From Auricularia sp. M13 (lineage: Eukaryota; Basidiomycota; Agaricomycetes; Auriculariales; Auriculariaceae): a stretch of DNA of 64,000 bases. This document shows positions 45,415 to 58,591 of the stretch, in pieces. The notes under the pieces are model-generated. The model was not told where the DNA came from, did not search any database, and saw only the letters and a list, made by a program, of their open reading frames with translations. Each line of letters opens with the position of its first letter. Positions within the stretch are counted from its first letter, which is position 1. Position numbers and translations under genes: made by a program. The stretch spans positions 3,654,832-3,718,831 of the forward strand of contig CM073200.1 in NCBI GenBank assembly GCA_037042915.1, read 5' to 3'.

Positions 45415-48400
45415 TCACTGAATTGTACAGCCATTCCGGGAAGAGGCACGCGAGGAAATAGATTCGCGATTCTTGCGTCGCCGTCCAGTCTCGTCCGGAT
45501 AATCGGCGGTGCTTGTGGACGCCTGCGTCGCCTGAGTCATGCGCGACGAGCGTGTGGTCTCGGGTTCGACTACAGTTATCGACGCACGTGTCCGAGCGGG
45601 AGGCTCGATGCGGACGTTCTCTTCTGTTCTCGACGAGATTGTGTCGGCAGCTGTGACTGCACTGCGCATGCTCGACTGGTGGCTGCTAGTTGTTAAACTA
45701 ACGCGTGAACGTGAGTGGTCGTCGCTAGCTTTCGATCGCCGCTTCGGAGACGTTGTAGGTTCAGGCGACGCAAGAGGCGTTGCGCTTCGCCGTTTCCAGG
45801 GAAAGAGCCTGTGATGGGCAGGCGGCGACGCAGAAAGCGCATCATGAGAAGCAGATGACGGCGGAGGAGAGGACGGTATGGGAATGCTGGGAGTCATGGG
45901 AATGTTGGCAGTCGGTGTCATAGGGCTGGCGGGATGGTGTAGGTCGGCGGAAACTGCAGCATGCGGTTGCGCGTAATGCGCGAATAGCAGCAGCTGCGCG
46001 CGCACATCGCATGTGGCAGGTGCCTCAGTAGCACACCGGGGATGCGCTATCAAGCTGCATTCTTCGCACAACACGGCTTGTTTCTTTATGGGTAAGTGGC
46101 ACACACGGCAAGTTAATGCTGAGCGGAAGAGTCAGTTTCCTGGAACTGAATGAACCAGATAAAACACTGTACTTTTGCTGAATGTGGTCTTGACAAAGGA
46201 ATGGGCACGCGGGAGCGACATCTCAGATTCGAGTGGCGTGCCGCCGAAGAACCGGCCAACCGGAGAGCTCGAAAGGTCACCAGCTCCATCCCAGAACGGC
46301 GGATGTGGGGAGTCTGCGAAAGGGACGTCCAATGCCGACAGATGCCTGGCCAGGTCGTTCTTGTGCAGATCCGCGCTGACCCGCCGCAAGAATGGTATGC
46401 TGTCCTGCGGCCGAAGTTCCTGCGAAACTCGTTGAATAAGATGAATGGACGACGGAGAAGAAAACCTGCCTTGTGGTGCTCCCAATTCACTCGCAGCCAC
46501 TCGTGCTCAAACAAGACTTCTGCGCTAGGCCGCATGGCAGGGTCTTTGTAGAAACACTGCGTCAAAAAGTCCTTCATCAAAGCAGAACAGTCGTCAGGAA
46601 TGGGTGGTGAATCGTCCTCGACGATATGGAACATGACTGAGTACGCAATAAGCATGGCGACTAGACATCGTAAAACAGTGAACACACCGGAAAGTCCATT
46701 GGGAATATCGGCGTAAGGCGGCTTCCCAGTCAGCAGTTCGACAACGGTGCAGCCGAGGGACCAAATGTCCGAGGCGAACGTTGCTCCTTTCAGTTCAATG
46801 ACCTCGGGCGCCACTAGATACAGGGCGTTAGTCCGATTCGCCGTCTGCTGCTGATAGACATACTCCAGTTAGGGGTCCCGGCGACGTCAATCTTCTGTTC
46901 CACTGCATGCAAGTTGAGCGAGACACCGAAGTCGGAAAGCTTGACGTTTCCATTCTTCGTCGTCAGAATATTTGCAGCCTTCAGGTCGCAGTGCACGACC
47001 TGAGCGGTATCGTAAGTTATGACGCTCGACGGCAAAAACAAGAGAAAGACGCACGTGACTTCTGTGAAGATAGTCCAAGCCCTCCAGAATCTTGATGACA
47101 TAGTTCGCGACCAGTTTCTCGCTCAATTTGCCGAAGGCTTTCAGTGTCTGGCCCAAGGAGCCGTTCTCAACATATCTGAGAGGCAATGAGTCGTTCTGCT
47201 GTACACAGGAAGAAAATACTCACTCAAGTACGATGTTGAGATATTCCTCGTCGCGTAGCATGCCCTCGTACTTGACAATGCTCGGATGCGACAAGCTCTT
47301 GACGAGCGTGACCTCTTCATGAGCTGCTCGACTTCCGTTTCCTTGAGCCCTCCCAAGCGGATGCGCTTAATCGCGACGGTGGCACCCGTGTTGAGGTTGA
47401 GCGCGCGGTACACAGCGCCAAACTGCCCCTTGCCTACGCAGTTGCCCAATTGCTAGAAAGGAGTAGTCATTAGCTCAGTTTCGATGGCGACGTCCAGCAC
47501 AGATGACCTGCACGCACATAATGCATTGGCGTCTTGCCCTCCTCGCGCACGATGATGGTCGGCTTCAGGCCGCTGTTGGACATCATGGAGTCGCGCCGCG
47601 TGAGGTCGTTCGTGCTGCTCGACGCGGACGTGACGCCCAGGTTGATCATGCTCTCAAACCGCGTTCGACCGGGTCGCGAGCCGCCGTCGTCATACGAGAT
47701 CGGGCGCGCTTTGCGGCGGGTAGCATCCATCTCGGACTGGTGGCGGCCGCGCTGGTAACCCGGCCTGCTGGAGGAAGGCTGATGCAACGGATCGAACTCG
47801 TCCGCGTGCAGCGTCTCCGTCGTAGATGGCCTGCTCGAGATGTCGACAGAGTCGCGCGAGGTCCCATTGGTATCGACAGAGACGTTGGCTTTGGGGAACG
47901 GTACTCCGCGGCCATTTGCGAGGGTCGGCGTGGACGCATTCGCGTTGGACATCGGGTTGTCGGACGACGGCACCCAGTACGGGCTGCGCTCACCCCCGTT
48001 CAAGACGTCGGGCGACTTGGGAACGTACGAGCCGCGAGGCGACGAACGAGTGCTTTGCCGGCGCAATATTCCAGGAGCGGGCGGAGGAGTGCCGTTGGAA
48101 TCAAGACGGTCGCGAGTGATGGAGGGACTGCGTTCACGTGCAAGAGCGGATTGTACTAGCGGTGAGTCCTTAGCCAGCAAACCTGTGTCAACGCTATGCC
48201 GAGAGCGGTGGCTTGGTCGGCGTGCGCCGAATGGGCGTTCAGGCGCTGCAAGGGGCGACGGCTCCTTGGGCGACTCTGACAGAGCGGAACTCTTGATGCT
48301 AAGCTTGCGGTGCGGCGGCGTGACACTAATCGGCACTGCGGTTGTAGGGGAACCAAGCGAGTCTCTTTTATCGGAACGACCGGGGATGCGCATCGGCGAC

Positions 48401-50824
48401 GACTGGGGGTGACCCAGACCAATGAAGTCGTCGGGCCATTTCCCTTTGCCTAACGCAATGAGTCTGGGTTTGTCGCTGGTGCTGGCCGTGCGCGTGGGCG
48501 AAGAATCCTCCCGTTCGAGCTGCAGCGGCGGAGGCGGTTTGCGGCGAGTGCCCGATTCCTCGTCCACCTCTGGTACGCGCCCCAAATCCAAGATCGAAGA
48601 TCCTCCAGGCATAGACTCTGACGACGCCCGCTCTGGGAATTGGAATTTGCCTCCCAGCTGCGGACGCGAGCGGAGTGGGGATGTCTCCACGCCCTCAGTG
48701 GCCGAGACGGCATGGCTCGCCTCGCTTTTTGTGAGCGACGAGCGGCCGTCGGACGGGTGCAGAGAAGTCGCCTCAGTAGTCTCAGTGTTCATGGTCCTGA
48801 TAGTGCCGAACTTGGATGAGCGCGACATGACGTCGTTGGTGGTCGCGGTGGCAAGCGTGCTCGCAATCGATGTCCGGCTTGACGCGTTGCTGAGAAGCGT
48901 TTGACGCTGGGCGCGCGGCGGTGACGATGGAAAAGCCACAGGCGGCGCCGACGTATTTATGGCGTTAGTCGGCGGTGGTGAGGCTGCCTCGCGACGCGAT
49001 GGCTCAGGAGTGACTGAAGCGTCGCGTGAAACGCTGGCATTTCGCGTCCGTGACGTCGCCGCCGCCGTCGTCGTCGACCTAGTGCTTCGCTCCACGGGGC
49101 TAGCAGAGCGCACGGTGGGTAATTGCGGCGACGGTGGTGTCCATCGCTTCTTCTGCGCCGCAGAGGGCGAAGCAGCGGTCGACTTACCCGCAACCACCGT
49201 GGAAGGCGATGACGGTCGTCTCGACACCAAGTTGGGCGTAGAGACGGACGCGGAAGCAGGGAGAGATGGCTGACTTGCAGAGCCGGCAGTCCCCATGTAC
49301 GGGCTACGAGAGACACGTTGCTGGCGCGGCTGCTCTGCCAATTTGCACAGTGAGATGATCGTTTGCGCGACGTGTGCGAGGGTCTCCGCCGACCCTTCGA
49401 GGAGGTCGTCGCGCCCAAAGAGCTCCGCCGGCGGGACACCAAAGGACGTGGCCGCCGATAAGAACTTGGTCACATTGGACGTCTTGACAAAGCCGTCTTC
49501 GTGTGCATCCGCGCGTGCAATCATGCCCGGCTGGAACTTGTTGATGAGTCTGGCAGGGGACGACAGTGTCAGTGAAGGAAGACGTATACGGGATAAGCAC
49601 GCACTGGCAAAGGACGTAGCCGTCTCGGAGGGCTTCGAGAAATATGCGCCGTTCTCGCTCCTCACCGCCGCCGAGGCCGGCAGAGCCAGAGCCCACACCG
49701 CTGGAACTGGCACCTCCGCCGCCGCGGCCCCAGATGCGTTCCAGTCGAAAGAGCGCGCGCAGTCTAACCTCGACCTCCTGCCAGACGGCGACGGCGAAGT
49801 GAGGTGGTCGACGCACGAATTCTTTTGCGAGATGCGCCGAGGCCGTTCGTATGAGCTCGCGATGAGGGGATGGACCGAGCGAGGTAGTGCTCGGGTTCTG
49901 ACGGTGTCCGAGATAGACTGGGGATACCACGCGACGCTGTGGCGTTGGTGAGGGTGATGGGGTGTTCCTGGATAGGCCAGGGTACGACGGGCGGCGCTGA
50001 GAGGGCGGGTGAGAAGCCTGGGTGGACGGGGAGGCCGGCGGAGGCGATGTCGTCATAGATGTACTGGACGTGCGAGTGTGGCCCGATATTGAGACCCTGG
50101 CGACACGGGCCGCGTGCGTAGGCGATGTAGGCGACGTGGCCCTGGGCGTCGAGGGTGTGGTGGGCAGATGCGATGTGGACGCCGAGGCGGCATGAAGGCG
50201 CCCCGGGCGAGCTGGCGACAGAGACGACGGCCCTGGCTGCAGGGACGGACGCGGCGAGCGTGGCGACGACGGCTCGCGGTCCCTGGGCAGCAGAACTGGA
50301 CGCGAGGACGACGAGGACGAGGACGAGGTTTGGATGGGCAGCAGCTGGCTCGGGCGGCGTTGACGCGGCTGGGCAATTGGAGGCGAGGGAGAGTTGGAGG
50401 ACGAAGAGGCAGCCAGGGTCATGAGCAAGTCCGGAGAAGACATGGAGGCCTGGGAGAGCGACGGCGTTTGCATCGAAGTCCAGCCGGCAAGCCCGCCTGG
50501 AGATCTGTGCAGCGCCGCCGAGCTCGATGATGCCGCGGCGTGCCCAGCGCGGGCCTTACCGCCGCTGTCGGGTGCCTTGCGCAGCACGGCGCGCTTGCGC
50601 TCGCTGGACGACGGCTGCAGCACGCCGTCCTCGGACGCAGTCGGGGCAGCCGCCTGGGACGCGGCAGCCATGCGCTGGGCCTTCGACTTGCCGCCGGTCG
50701 CGTTGCGCAGCGTCTCCTGCAGCGACGAGCGGAAGAACTTGAAGGACTTGACTGGCGGCGGAGACGAGTGCTGGCCGTTGGCGTCGGCAGCGGCCATCTT
50801 GGGGGCTACTGCGGCGGCGGCCAT
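45415..50824 (-). CDS. Cdc7/Cdc15-type (SIN/MEN) Ser/Thr kinase with CH domain, C1 domain and CaaX-like end
   Basis: Septation/mitotic-exit kinase by kinase similarity. About 500 residues of Ser/Pro-rich sequence carry a calponin-homology domain (FLEALRDGYVLCQ/LINKFQ, TSNVTKFLSAATSFGVP, ELFGRDDLLEGSAETLAHVA). Another long disordered region leads to the STE-group kinase: CVGKGQFGAVYRALNLNTGA, VAIKRIRLGG, EYVENGSLGQTLKAFGK, HCDLKAANILTTKNGNVKLS, DFGVSLNL, GTPNWMAPEVIELKGA, SDIWSLGCTVVELLTGKPPY. The HRD Arg is Cys here. A short linker leads to a C1-type finger with ligands H, C-x2-C (CRVC), C-x2-C (CEEC), H, C and C. The end is basic (GRRRKNRES) and stops after NGCTIQ, a CaaX shape. Exon joins are clean with no frame breaks. 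Kinase and C1 identity are firm; biological role is inferred. Confidence 0.86.
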
Positions 50825-51014
50825 TTATCGCTGCAGACCAGAAAAAGTATAGAACAAAACGAGTGTTGGCCCTGGCCGTCGTAGAGCCTCGCGTGTCCTG
50901 CTCGCCAGCGCGTCTCCAGCTCTGGCCGTCGACGGGGGCAGCGGCGACGAACGGGCTCGGAAACAGAATTCGAATTCGGCTGGCAAATGCCGCTCTGGCC
51001 TCGTGCTTCCGCCC
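50825..51014. promoter_or_regulatory. Shared kinase/BYE1 divergent promoter
   Basis: 190 bp between initiator codons of the CH-kinase (minus) and the BYE1-like gene (plus). No TATA box is obvious. Confidence 0.45.
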
Positions 51015-54000
51015 ATGACGATGGCCTATCAACCATGCAAATGCGCCGACACCGCCCGCGACGCGACGGCTCCCATGATCCTCTGTGATGTCTGCCAGAC
51101 CTGGTGCGTCGTCGTCGCGTCCGCCAGCGACCAGTGCTGACCCGCCGCCAAAAACCCAGGTATCACTTCGATTGCATCGGCTTATCCGAATCAGACGCTG
51201 GAGACATCGGTCAGCAGCCATCTTCGCGTTCTGTTCTTGCGTCCATCTGACCGTTTGCGCGCACGTGCAGCCAGCTATGCCTGCGACGATTGCCACACGG
51301 CCACCGGCGTCCGTTCAGTCAGTGAGTGCCCATTGTCTCATTTTCATCGTACATTATTACGTTCGGGCAACACAACCGCAAGAGGCACACAGCACATCCC
51401 GGCAAAAAATTAGAATTAAATGGCAATTGGCTTTGCGGTCTGGGTGCGAGTCTCTGCGGCGTCGCCGGGCGTCTGAACCGCCGACGTCGCGTTGACTCGC
51501 GTTGCCTCCGCAGCAGTGTCTTCGGCGGGCAGTTAGAGCGCGTTTTCCCTGCATAGCTAGTCGTATTGCCTGTATCTACACGCGCTATTTCACTTTGCCG
51601 TCGCCATCGCATGTCTGTCGTCTGAGGAGGCAAAAGGCCTGACCCTATTTTTTTTCCAGTGGAATGGGAGGGTGAGGACGCGCTCGAGGAAGTCGCGCCG
51701 CCCGCCGTGCCCTCCGCGTCGCCCAAGCGCGCCGAACAGACATCCGAGGAGGAGGCGGATGACTCGGACGAGTACACCGAGGAGCGCGTCAGTAAACGCA
51801 GGAGGCTCAACCCCGGCTTACAGGTGCGCACCCCAGTGCTACCCACCCGAGCAGTAGTGCTGACCCACTTCAGAATGGACGTAACGGTCACGGTCGTCCC
51901 AGTGTCGGCGTCATCCAGTCCGAGACGGACGAGTCTGAGCCAGAGGATCATGGGCGGCACAAGAAGGCGTTGAAGCGCAAGGCGAGCACCTCCACTGCCG
52001 CGGCGAGCAAGGTCAAGCGCGCACGCTCGGAGTCGTCCGTGAAGGCTGCAAGCGAGGACGCGACGCGCAAGTACTGCACGGGCAAGCTACTCGACCTACT
52101 CGAGCCTATATTCCGTGATTACCACGACTGGCATGAGGAGGCTGCTGCACCCAAGAACCGCGACCTCCCGCCGGACCAGCTCCAGCAGAGCAAGGAGAAA
52201 GCCAACGCATTTGTCGTCGACCTTGAGCACGCCATGTTCGAGCATTATGCTGAGCCCGACAAGAACGGTAGCCCGCATGCGAGCGCGAAGTACAAGTATG
52301 CACTTTCCCCTTCACTTATCACCGTCTTGCTTGCCATGCTGACCCCGAGCCAGGGAGCGCTTCCGCATGCTCAACTTCAACCTCTCCAAAGAGGACCGTG
52401 TCATCCTCCGGCGCCGAATAGTCTCGGGCGACCTGCCCGCGCAAGAGCTCGCCAACATGTCCTCGACAGACCTCGCCAGCGAAGAGACAAAACAGGCCAT
52501 AAAACAAGTGCTCAAGGAGTCGCTCGCGCATTCCATCCTCGAGCAACGCCTGACGATCCCGCGCTCGAAGATGACGCACAAGGGCACCGAGATGATTGAA
52601 GACCTCACCTTCGCGCCCCCGCCGCCTGCCGTGGACCTCCCGCCGCCCGAGCGCCCTCGCGTCGTAACGCAGCTCCGGCGTGACAGCGCAGTCTCAGAGG
52701 CGACGTCCACGCCGTCCCAGCAGCCTCCCACGCCCGCTACGCCTGCTCTTCCGACACCGCATCTTGGTATGCCATCGTCTTCCTTCGTTACTTCGCCGAC
52801 GCAGCGCGCCCCGTCGTCCGGCTCATACTTCGTTCCGCCTGTGCCGAGGACGAGGCCGCGGACGGGCTGAAGAAAACCACCGACATGTCCACAACCCTCG
52901 CCTCGCTGGCCACGCCCACGCCATCCTCGTCCATGACCGACGCTCGCGCCTCCTTCAGCCTCGGCGATCTCTGGACCGACGAGCCGCAGGGCATGGATTC
53001 GACCATCGACTCGGCAGTCGACCCGCAACTTCTTGACATGAAGCTCGACCCATTCAACGATGTTGTTGACATGGACCTGGGGCCCGGCGGCGGCCCAGAC
53101 GACCAGGATTTCGACATGTTCTTGGAGGCAGACGACCCTGTGTCGTCTGCGCCGCAGGATACGGCCCAGCAGGATGCTGCGTCTTCCGCCATGGCGACAC
53201 TCACGCCCGAACAGGCCGCTCAGGCTGCGTTCGAGGCGCTACCAGTCGTTTTCTCCGGCGAGGTGTGTATAGATTTGAGAATGCCGTCCTCCGTTATTTA
53301 TTCATTCTCCACATTTAGTTCATAATGCCCGACATGCTTTCCTGTAACGTTTGTTGCCGCCATGTGGGCGGCCGCGAGCTGACTCCGGGCGGTTCGGCTT
53401 GGGCGCAACTCTTCACGTCGTCCAAGATGCGCATCGACGGGCGTGTGCCTCTGCCCGTCGCTTCAAAATATCTTGTCGATTCCCGCTTGAATCCGGGACG
53501 CGAGCTGATCGCTGTCGCGTTAACACCAGCGAGCATGCAAGACGAAGGGGCTTTCGAGGCACTGGTGGATCTGCTGCACAAGAAAGAGTGAGCTCCCACT
53601 TCCTTCCTAACTCTGGAGAGCCAATCCTCATTTCTTTCGCTCCAGTCGATATGGCGTATCTTTCCCATGGGGGAATCCGGCGCCGCCAACTGCGCCGGGC
53701 AAGGAACTGTATATTGTGCCGCTCATGCCGCAGATGCCACTGCCCGAATCGGTGGAACTGCTTGACGATGTGCGAATCCCGCAGCCACGGACAAAGAGCA
53801 CGCTGATTGGCGTGTTCGTCCTGCACAAAGGACGGCTAGTTGACACCCCAGCACCTCCTGTCGCCCATATTCCGCCGCCCGCGCATGTCCCGCCGCCCAC
53901 TCATATTTCACCGCCTCCAGTCAATCAGGCCGCAGCTCCTCCTGCAATCCCCTTGTCCGTGTTGTCTCAAATACCTGCTCTCGGGGCGCAGCCGTACGCA

Positions 54001-54779
54001 CCGCCGCCGCCGCCGCCGATGGCTCATTATCCTGGCATGCCGATGCCGCCTTCCAGCCTTCGCACCACCGATGGCAGCGCCAGTACCCCCTGCAGCACCG
54101 GCAGTAGCTTCGGCTTTAACACCAGAACAGATCAGCCTGATGCTTCGTAGTCTGAGCCATCTCACGCAGGGCGCGACGCTACCGCAACCAGCTCCTACGC
54201 CGCAACCGGCCGCGATGCCTTTCACGCCTCCCCAGCAGCCGCATCTTCATGGCCAGCCATACCAGTATCCGCCGCCTCCGCCCCCGCCGCATATGCTGCA
54301 ACAACATTTGCCCCATCCCCAACATCAAGCGCCACAACATCAAGCGCCACGACTCCCAGAGTACGTCCATAGGGCATATGTAGACCGTGTCCTGACTCAT
54401 TCACAGGCAACCCCCGCCGCCACCGCCGCTCGGTCCCAATGGTCTACCCGTTCCTCTCGGTTTCCCTGAAGACAAACGCGGGCCCCACCAGCAGCATCGA
54501 CATCCTGAGTACGATTTGATCATGTTCGTTTCTATCGCAGCGCCTAATTCACATTCCAGTCCGCCGCCGCCGCCGCCACTTGGGCCTGACGGTCTCCCCG
54601 TTCCGCTCGGGTATCCAGAACCAGAAGCGCGCCCATATCCATCTGCACGACGTGGAGGGCCACGCGGCCGTGGCGCGGGTCGCGGAGGTCCGCCAGGTGG
54701 AGATGATCGTGGGCGGAACCGCGATGGAGGGTGGCGAGGGAGAGGGCGAGGGCGGCCTCCACCCCATTCAGGTCGTTGA
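51015..54779 (+). CDS. BYE1: BYE1/SPOC-type transcription elongation regulator (PHD + TFIIS central + SPOC)
   Basis: Chromatin protein that binds RNA polymerase II through a TFIIS-like domain and histone H3 through a PHD finger. Splicing the first three exons gives MTMAYQPCKCADTARDATAP, MILCDVCQTWYHFDCIGLS, and YACDDC, a complete C4HC3 PHD finger. After a 338-nt intron (51322-51659) come an acidic/basic linker and the TFS2M domain (RKYCTGKLLDLLEPIF, YKERFRMLNFNLSKEDRVIL, RRRIVSGDLPAQELANMSST, DLASEETKQ). The SPOC domain follows (VFSGEVIMPDMLS, WAQLFTSSKMRIDGRVPLPV, ASKYLVDSRLNPGRELIAVA, LIGVFVLHKG). The tail is Pro-rich then Arg/Gly-rich (GGPRGRGAGRGGPPGGDDR), stop at 54777-54779. Tail exon joins are less certain. 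Confidence 0.87.
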
Positions 54780-55337
54780 CAGCGTAGCTGTCGACCAAAA
54801 AGTTCCAGCTAGTTCTCGAGTGACAGGATAATTTACGACTATATTCCTTTTTTGTGTGCTGTCGAATACCAAAGAAACCTGACTGAATTCGTTCTCATCT
54901 ACTCTATGTGCCTTTGAAGCAACGATGTAACCCCGTTCATGGTTCGATCATATTCACAGAATCGGGACAGGTGACAGACACCTTGCAAAAGCAAATTTCA
55001 GAGAAATAAATTGCACCATGAATGATAGATGCTCTCTATATGGCAAGCTGTACGCCGCATGTCCCAAGGCGATGGGCATCCTATGATTCGTTACCTGTCC
55101 AGCGCATACACAAGATTGACCGCGTTTGCTTTCAGCCGACACGGACTACAGGATGAACAATATCATTCATTGCGCGTCGACAAGCGCTGGCGCTGATTTG
55201 CGACATCGTCGTTGCGCACCCTAGCTCTCGAGATCACACAGTCGAACAAACTCAAGGAATACAAGCGAGTAACATTCATGCGGCACGGTCGTACAGACGT
55301 AAAAAAAGACAAGCAGATCTCCGAAAAAGTACAAGGA
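54780..55337. other. Convergent intergenic region
   Basis: About 560 bp between the BYE1-like and elongation factor 2 stops, with no coding signal recognised. It presumably contains both 3' UTRs. Confidence 0.5.
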
Positions 55338-58309
55338 TTACAGCTTGTCGTAGTAGTTGTCGAGCGACGGGATCTCGGGCTTGAGACCCTTGCGCGTGCG
55401 GATGCTGGTGACGAGCGCCTCGAGTTTCGAGCCCTTCTCGAGCGGCGTACCCTGCATGCTGGAATCGTTCAGGTCAGCAAGTAAATATACCAAGTGGAGA
55501 GAAAGACATACATCTCCCAGTGGTCGAACACAGACTGCGGGAAGGCCTGACCTTGCGTGGCCTGGCGCAGATCGGCGGTGAAACCGAAGGACTCCATGAC
55601 CGGCAGGTACGCCTTGACGGTGAACATGGGCGTTCCTGGACGCTGCTCTTCCGAGAAGACCTGACCACGACGCTTGTTCAGTACGGAGTAGATACCACCG
55701 ATGGCGTTCTCCGGGCACTGGATCTCGACTACAAAATGCTCAGCAATGGAACTGCACGCAAACAAAAAGTGACTCACCCTGGTAGATCGGCTCCTGCAAT
55801 GTCGGCGTTGCAAGAAGGCACGCAGCGTAGGTGACACGGCGAGCAGTGGGGATGATCTGACCTCCACCACGGTGGATGGCATCGGCGTGAAGAGTAACAT
55901 CGAGGATGTTGATGCGGACACCACGCATGTTCTCCTCAGCGCAAGGACCTTCCTTGGTTGCCCACTGGAAGGCAGCCACGACACTACTCGGGTGTCAGCA
56001 CTACGCCAGTGACGGCATTATGCAGACGTACGAGTCCTTGATTTCGTTGAGGTACTGCACACCCTTGGTCACATCGACGACAACGTTGGGGCCGGTCGTG
56101 TCGGGACCGAAACACCAGATCTTACGGGCCTCCGTCACGTCCCAGCCGTACTCGTCAGCGAGGATGCGGGCGCGAGCCTTGAAATCGTCGCGCGCGTTGA
56201 TCTTGCCAGACTCGATGGCAGCGGTAACCTCGTCGTCGAGAGGCTGCGCCTTGGCGAAGATACGGTTGTGCTTATTTTGCGACTTCGACAGGGCAACCAT
56301 CGACGACTCGGTGCGGACAGTCTCGCGGTATCCTACGACGGGATCGGACTTTTTCAATGGGACACCAGCATGGTCCTCCTCGAGGTCCTGAGGATATGGT
56401 TAAGAAACGTAGGATGCGGGGGCACCGTAATCACATACCTTCAAGCAAATTTCGAGATGGAGTTCACCAGCACCAGCGACAATGTGCTCTCCAGTCTCAG
56501 CAATCCATGTCTGTACACACGGGTCGGACTTCGACAGACGCTTCAAGCCTTCAACGAGCTTGGGCAGATCCGCGGCGTTCTTGACCTCGACAGCGACCTG
56601 CACGACAGGAGACACGGAGAACTTCATGACCTTCATGTTGTGCGCCGTCTCGGACGAGGTGAGGGTACCGCTCTTGAGCAGGAACTGGTCGACACCGACG
56701 AGACCGACGATGTTGCCGGCTGGGCAGTCCTCGATGGCCTCGACGTAACGACCCATCATGAGCACCGTGCGCTGGACCGACTTGATGTACAGGTCTTCCT
56801 TCTTGCCCGGGACGTAGTTCGGGCCCTGGATGCGGATCTTTGGGCCAGCCTTAACGGTGCCAGAGAAGACACGACCGAACGCGTAGAAACGACCCTTGTC
56901 GGAGGTCGGCACCATCTTCGAGACGTAGAGAACAAGAGGACCGTTGGCGTCGCAATTCCGGATACCAATGGCAGACTCGTCGTCCATGGGGCCCTCGTAC
57001 AGCGTCTCGACACGGTACTTCTGGGCCGTCTTGGGCGACGGGAGGTTGATGACAATCATCTCCAGGAGGGAGTCACCGGCGGGCAAGAACTTGCGCATGA
57101 CGACCTTGAGGAGGGCCTTGCCCTCGAGGTCGCGCTCCTCGGGGGCAAGCTTGACATCGAGCTTCTCGAGCATCGTCGGGATCTTGTCCTTCTTGAAGTT
57201 CATGACAGCATCGAAAATCTGGTAGATGGGCTCGAGGACGAAGCCGTTGAACGCACGCTCGAGCGGCTTGCCGTCAGCGTCAGTCGACTTAGTCGTCCAC
57301 TTCTTGGTCGCAGGGTTGAAGAAGTTGTCGCCCCAGAGCTTGTCCATCATCTTCTCCTTGTCGACACCGAACTTCTTGCTGTAGCGGGCAGCGAACTGGC
57401 GCAGCGAGAACGCCCAGCCGTGAAGGCCAGAACCGAAGGCGACGGTGCCCTTGTCGGGGTAAACCTGGACATCACCGAGGGCGGCGTCGTGATAGGTGGA
57501 GACGATGACGTTGACGGATTCGATGGTACGGGTGAAGGACTGGTAGAGCTCCTCCTTTGCAACCTGAAGTTCGAGCAGAGCGCGGTCGACCTTGTTGATG
57601 ATAACCACCGGCTTGATACGCTCGGTAAGCGCCTGACGCAGCACCGTCTCGGTCTGGACACAGACGCCCTCAACGCAGTCAACGACGACGAGAGCGCCAT
57701 CAGTGACACGAAGAGCGGCCGTGACCTCGGAAGAGAAGTCGACGTGCCCGGGCGAGTCGATGAGGTTGATCAGGAACTCGTTGCCTGTGTGACGGATGTG
57801 CTAATAAGCAGGCTGCACAGACATGGCCGAGACCGACAAAAAAAAAGACATACCGCTCGTCTCCTGCTTGATCGCACTGACATCTTCCTTAGAGACCTCA
57901 AAGTACATGGAGATGGCAGTGGATTTAATGGTAATGCCACGATCTATCTCGTCCTGACGTGTATCTGTGAAGCGCATATCACCAGCTTTTGCGCTGGCGA
58001 TGATGCCGGCCTTGGACACCAACGAATCCGTGAGTGTCGATTTGCCATGGTCGACTGGGGTCCGGGTTAGACGAGGCAATGGGTAGGTGGGTAGGCCGAC
58101 TGCTCACCATGGGCAATAACACTCATGTTACGGATGTTGGTGGACTTGTCCATGAGAGCCCGGATCTGGTCTGTGGGCCATCGTCAGCATCGTTGACGGC
58201 GGTGAGCACGCCAGCGTACCTATCGTGAAGTTCCTGCATGCGGGGAACGTCGGTTAGCAGATCCAAGCTTGATCATAAGCGATCGCATATCGCAGAGGAC
58301 GTACACCAT
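55338..58309 (-). CDS. EFT1: Translation elongation factor 2 (eEF2)
   Basis: Cytosolic GTPase that drives ribosomal translocation. Spliced start [40 protein letters not shown] contains the P-loop AHVDHGKS. Switch I is [10 protein letters not shown]3 is [12 protein letters not shown] and G4 is NKVDR ([13 protein letters not shown]). A single 1.2-kb exon covers domains G-prime to III ([60 protein letters not shown]). Domain IV has [20 protein letters not shown] with the His that becomes diphthamide. The end LDNYYDKL is conserved. First intron lies five bases into the CDS (ATGGT/GTACGT). Six or more introns cluster at both ends. No frame breaks. Confidence 0.97.
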
Positions 58310-58591
58310 GGCTGCGACAGACGATGGCTAAGAAAGAGGGCAAGGATGGGAGGAAAGCGCGCCGATGTAGATCGTCCGCGAGGCTTTAGTATGGGCACTC
58401 GCTGACTGAACAGTGAAGTGACCAGAGAGTGAACTGAAAATTTTAGCTCCGACCCGACCCTCATCAAATCATCTGCCTCCGCAATATTACATAAGCCATT
58501 TGCGAACGGCACCGAGATTACAGTACAGTATCTGCGTCAGCACTTCAGGGCGTCTCTTGTCGATAGCATATAGTACACGGGGCAGGGGCCA

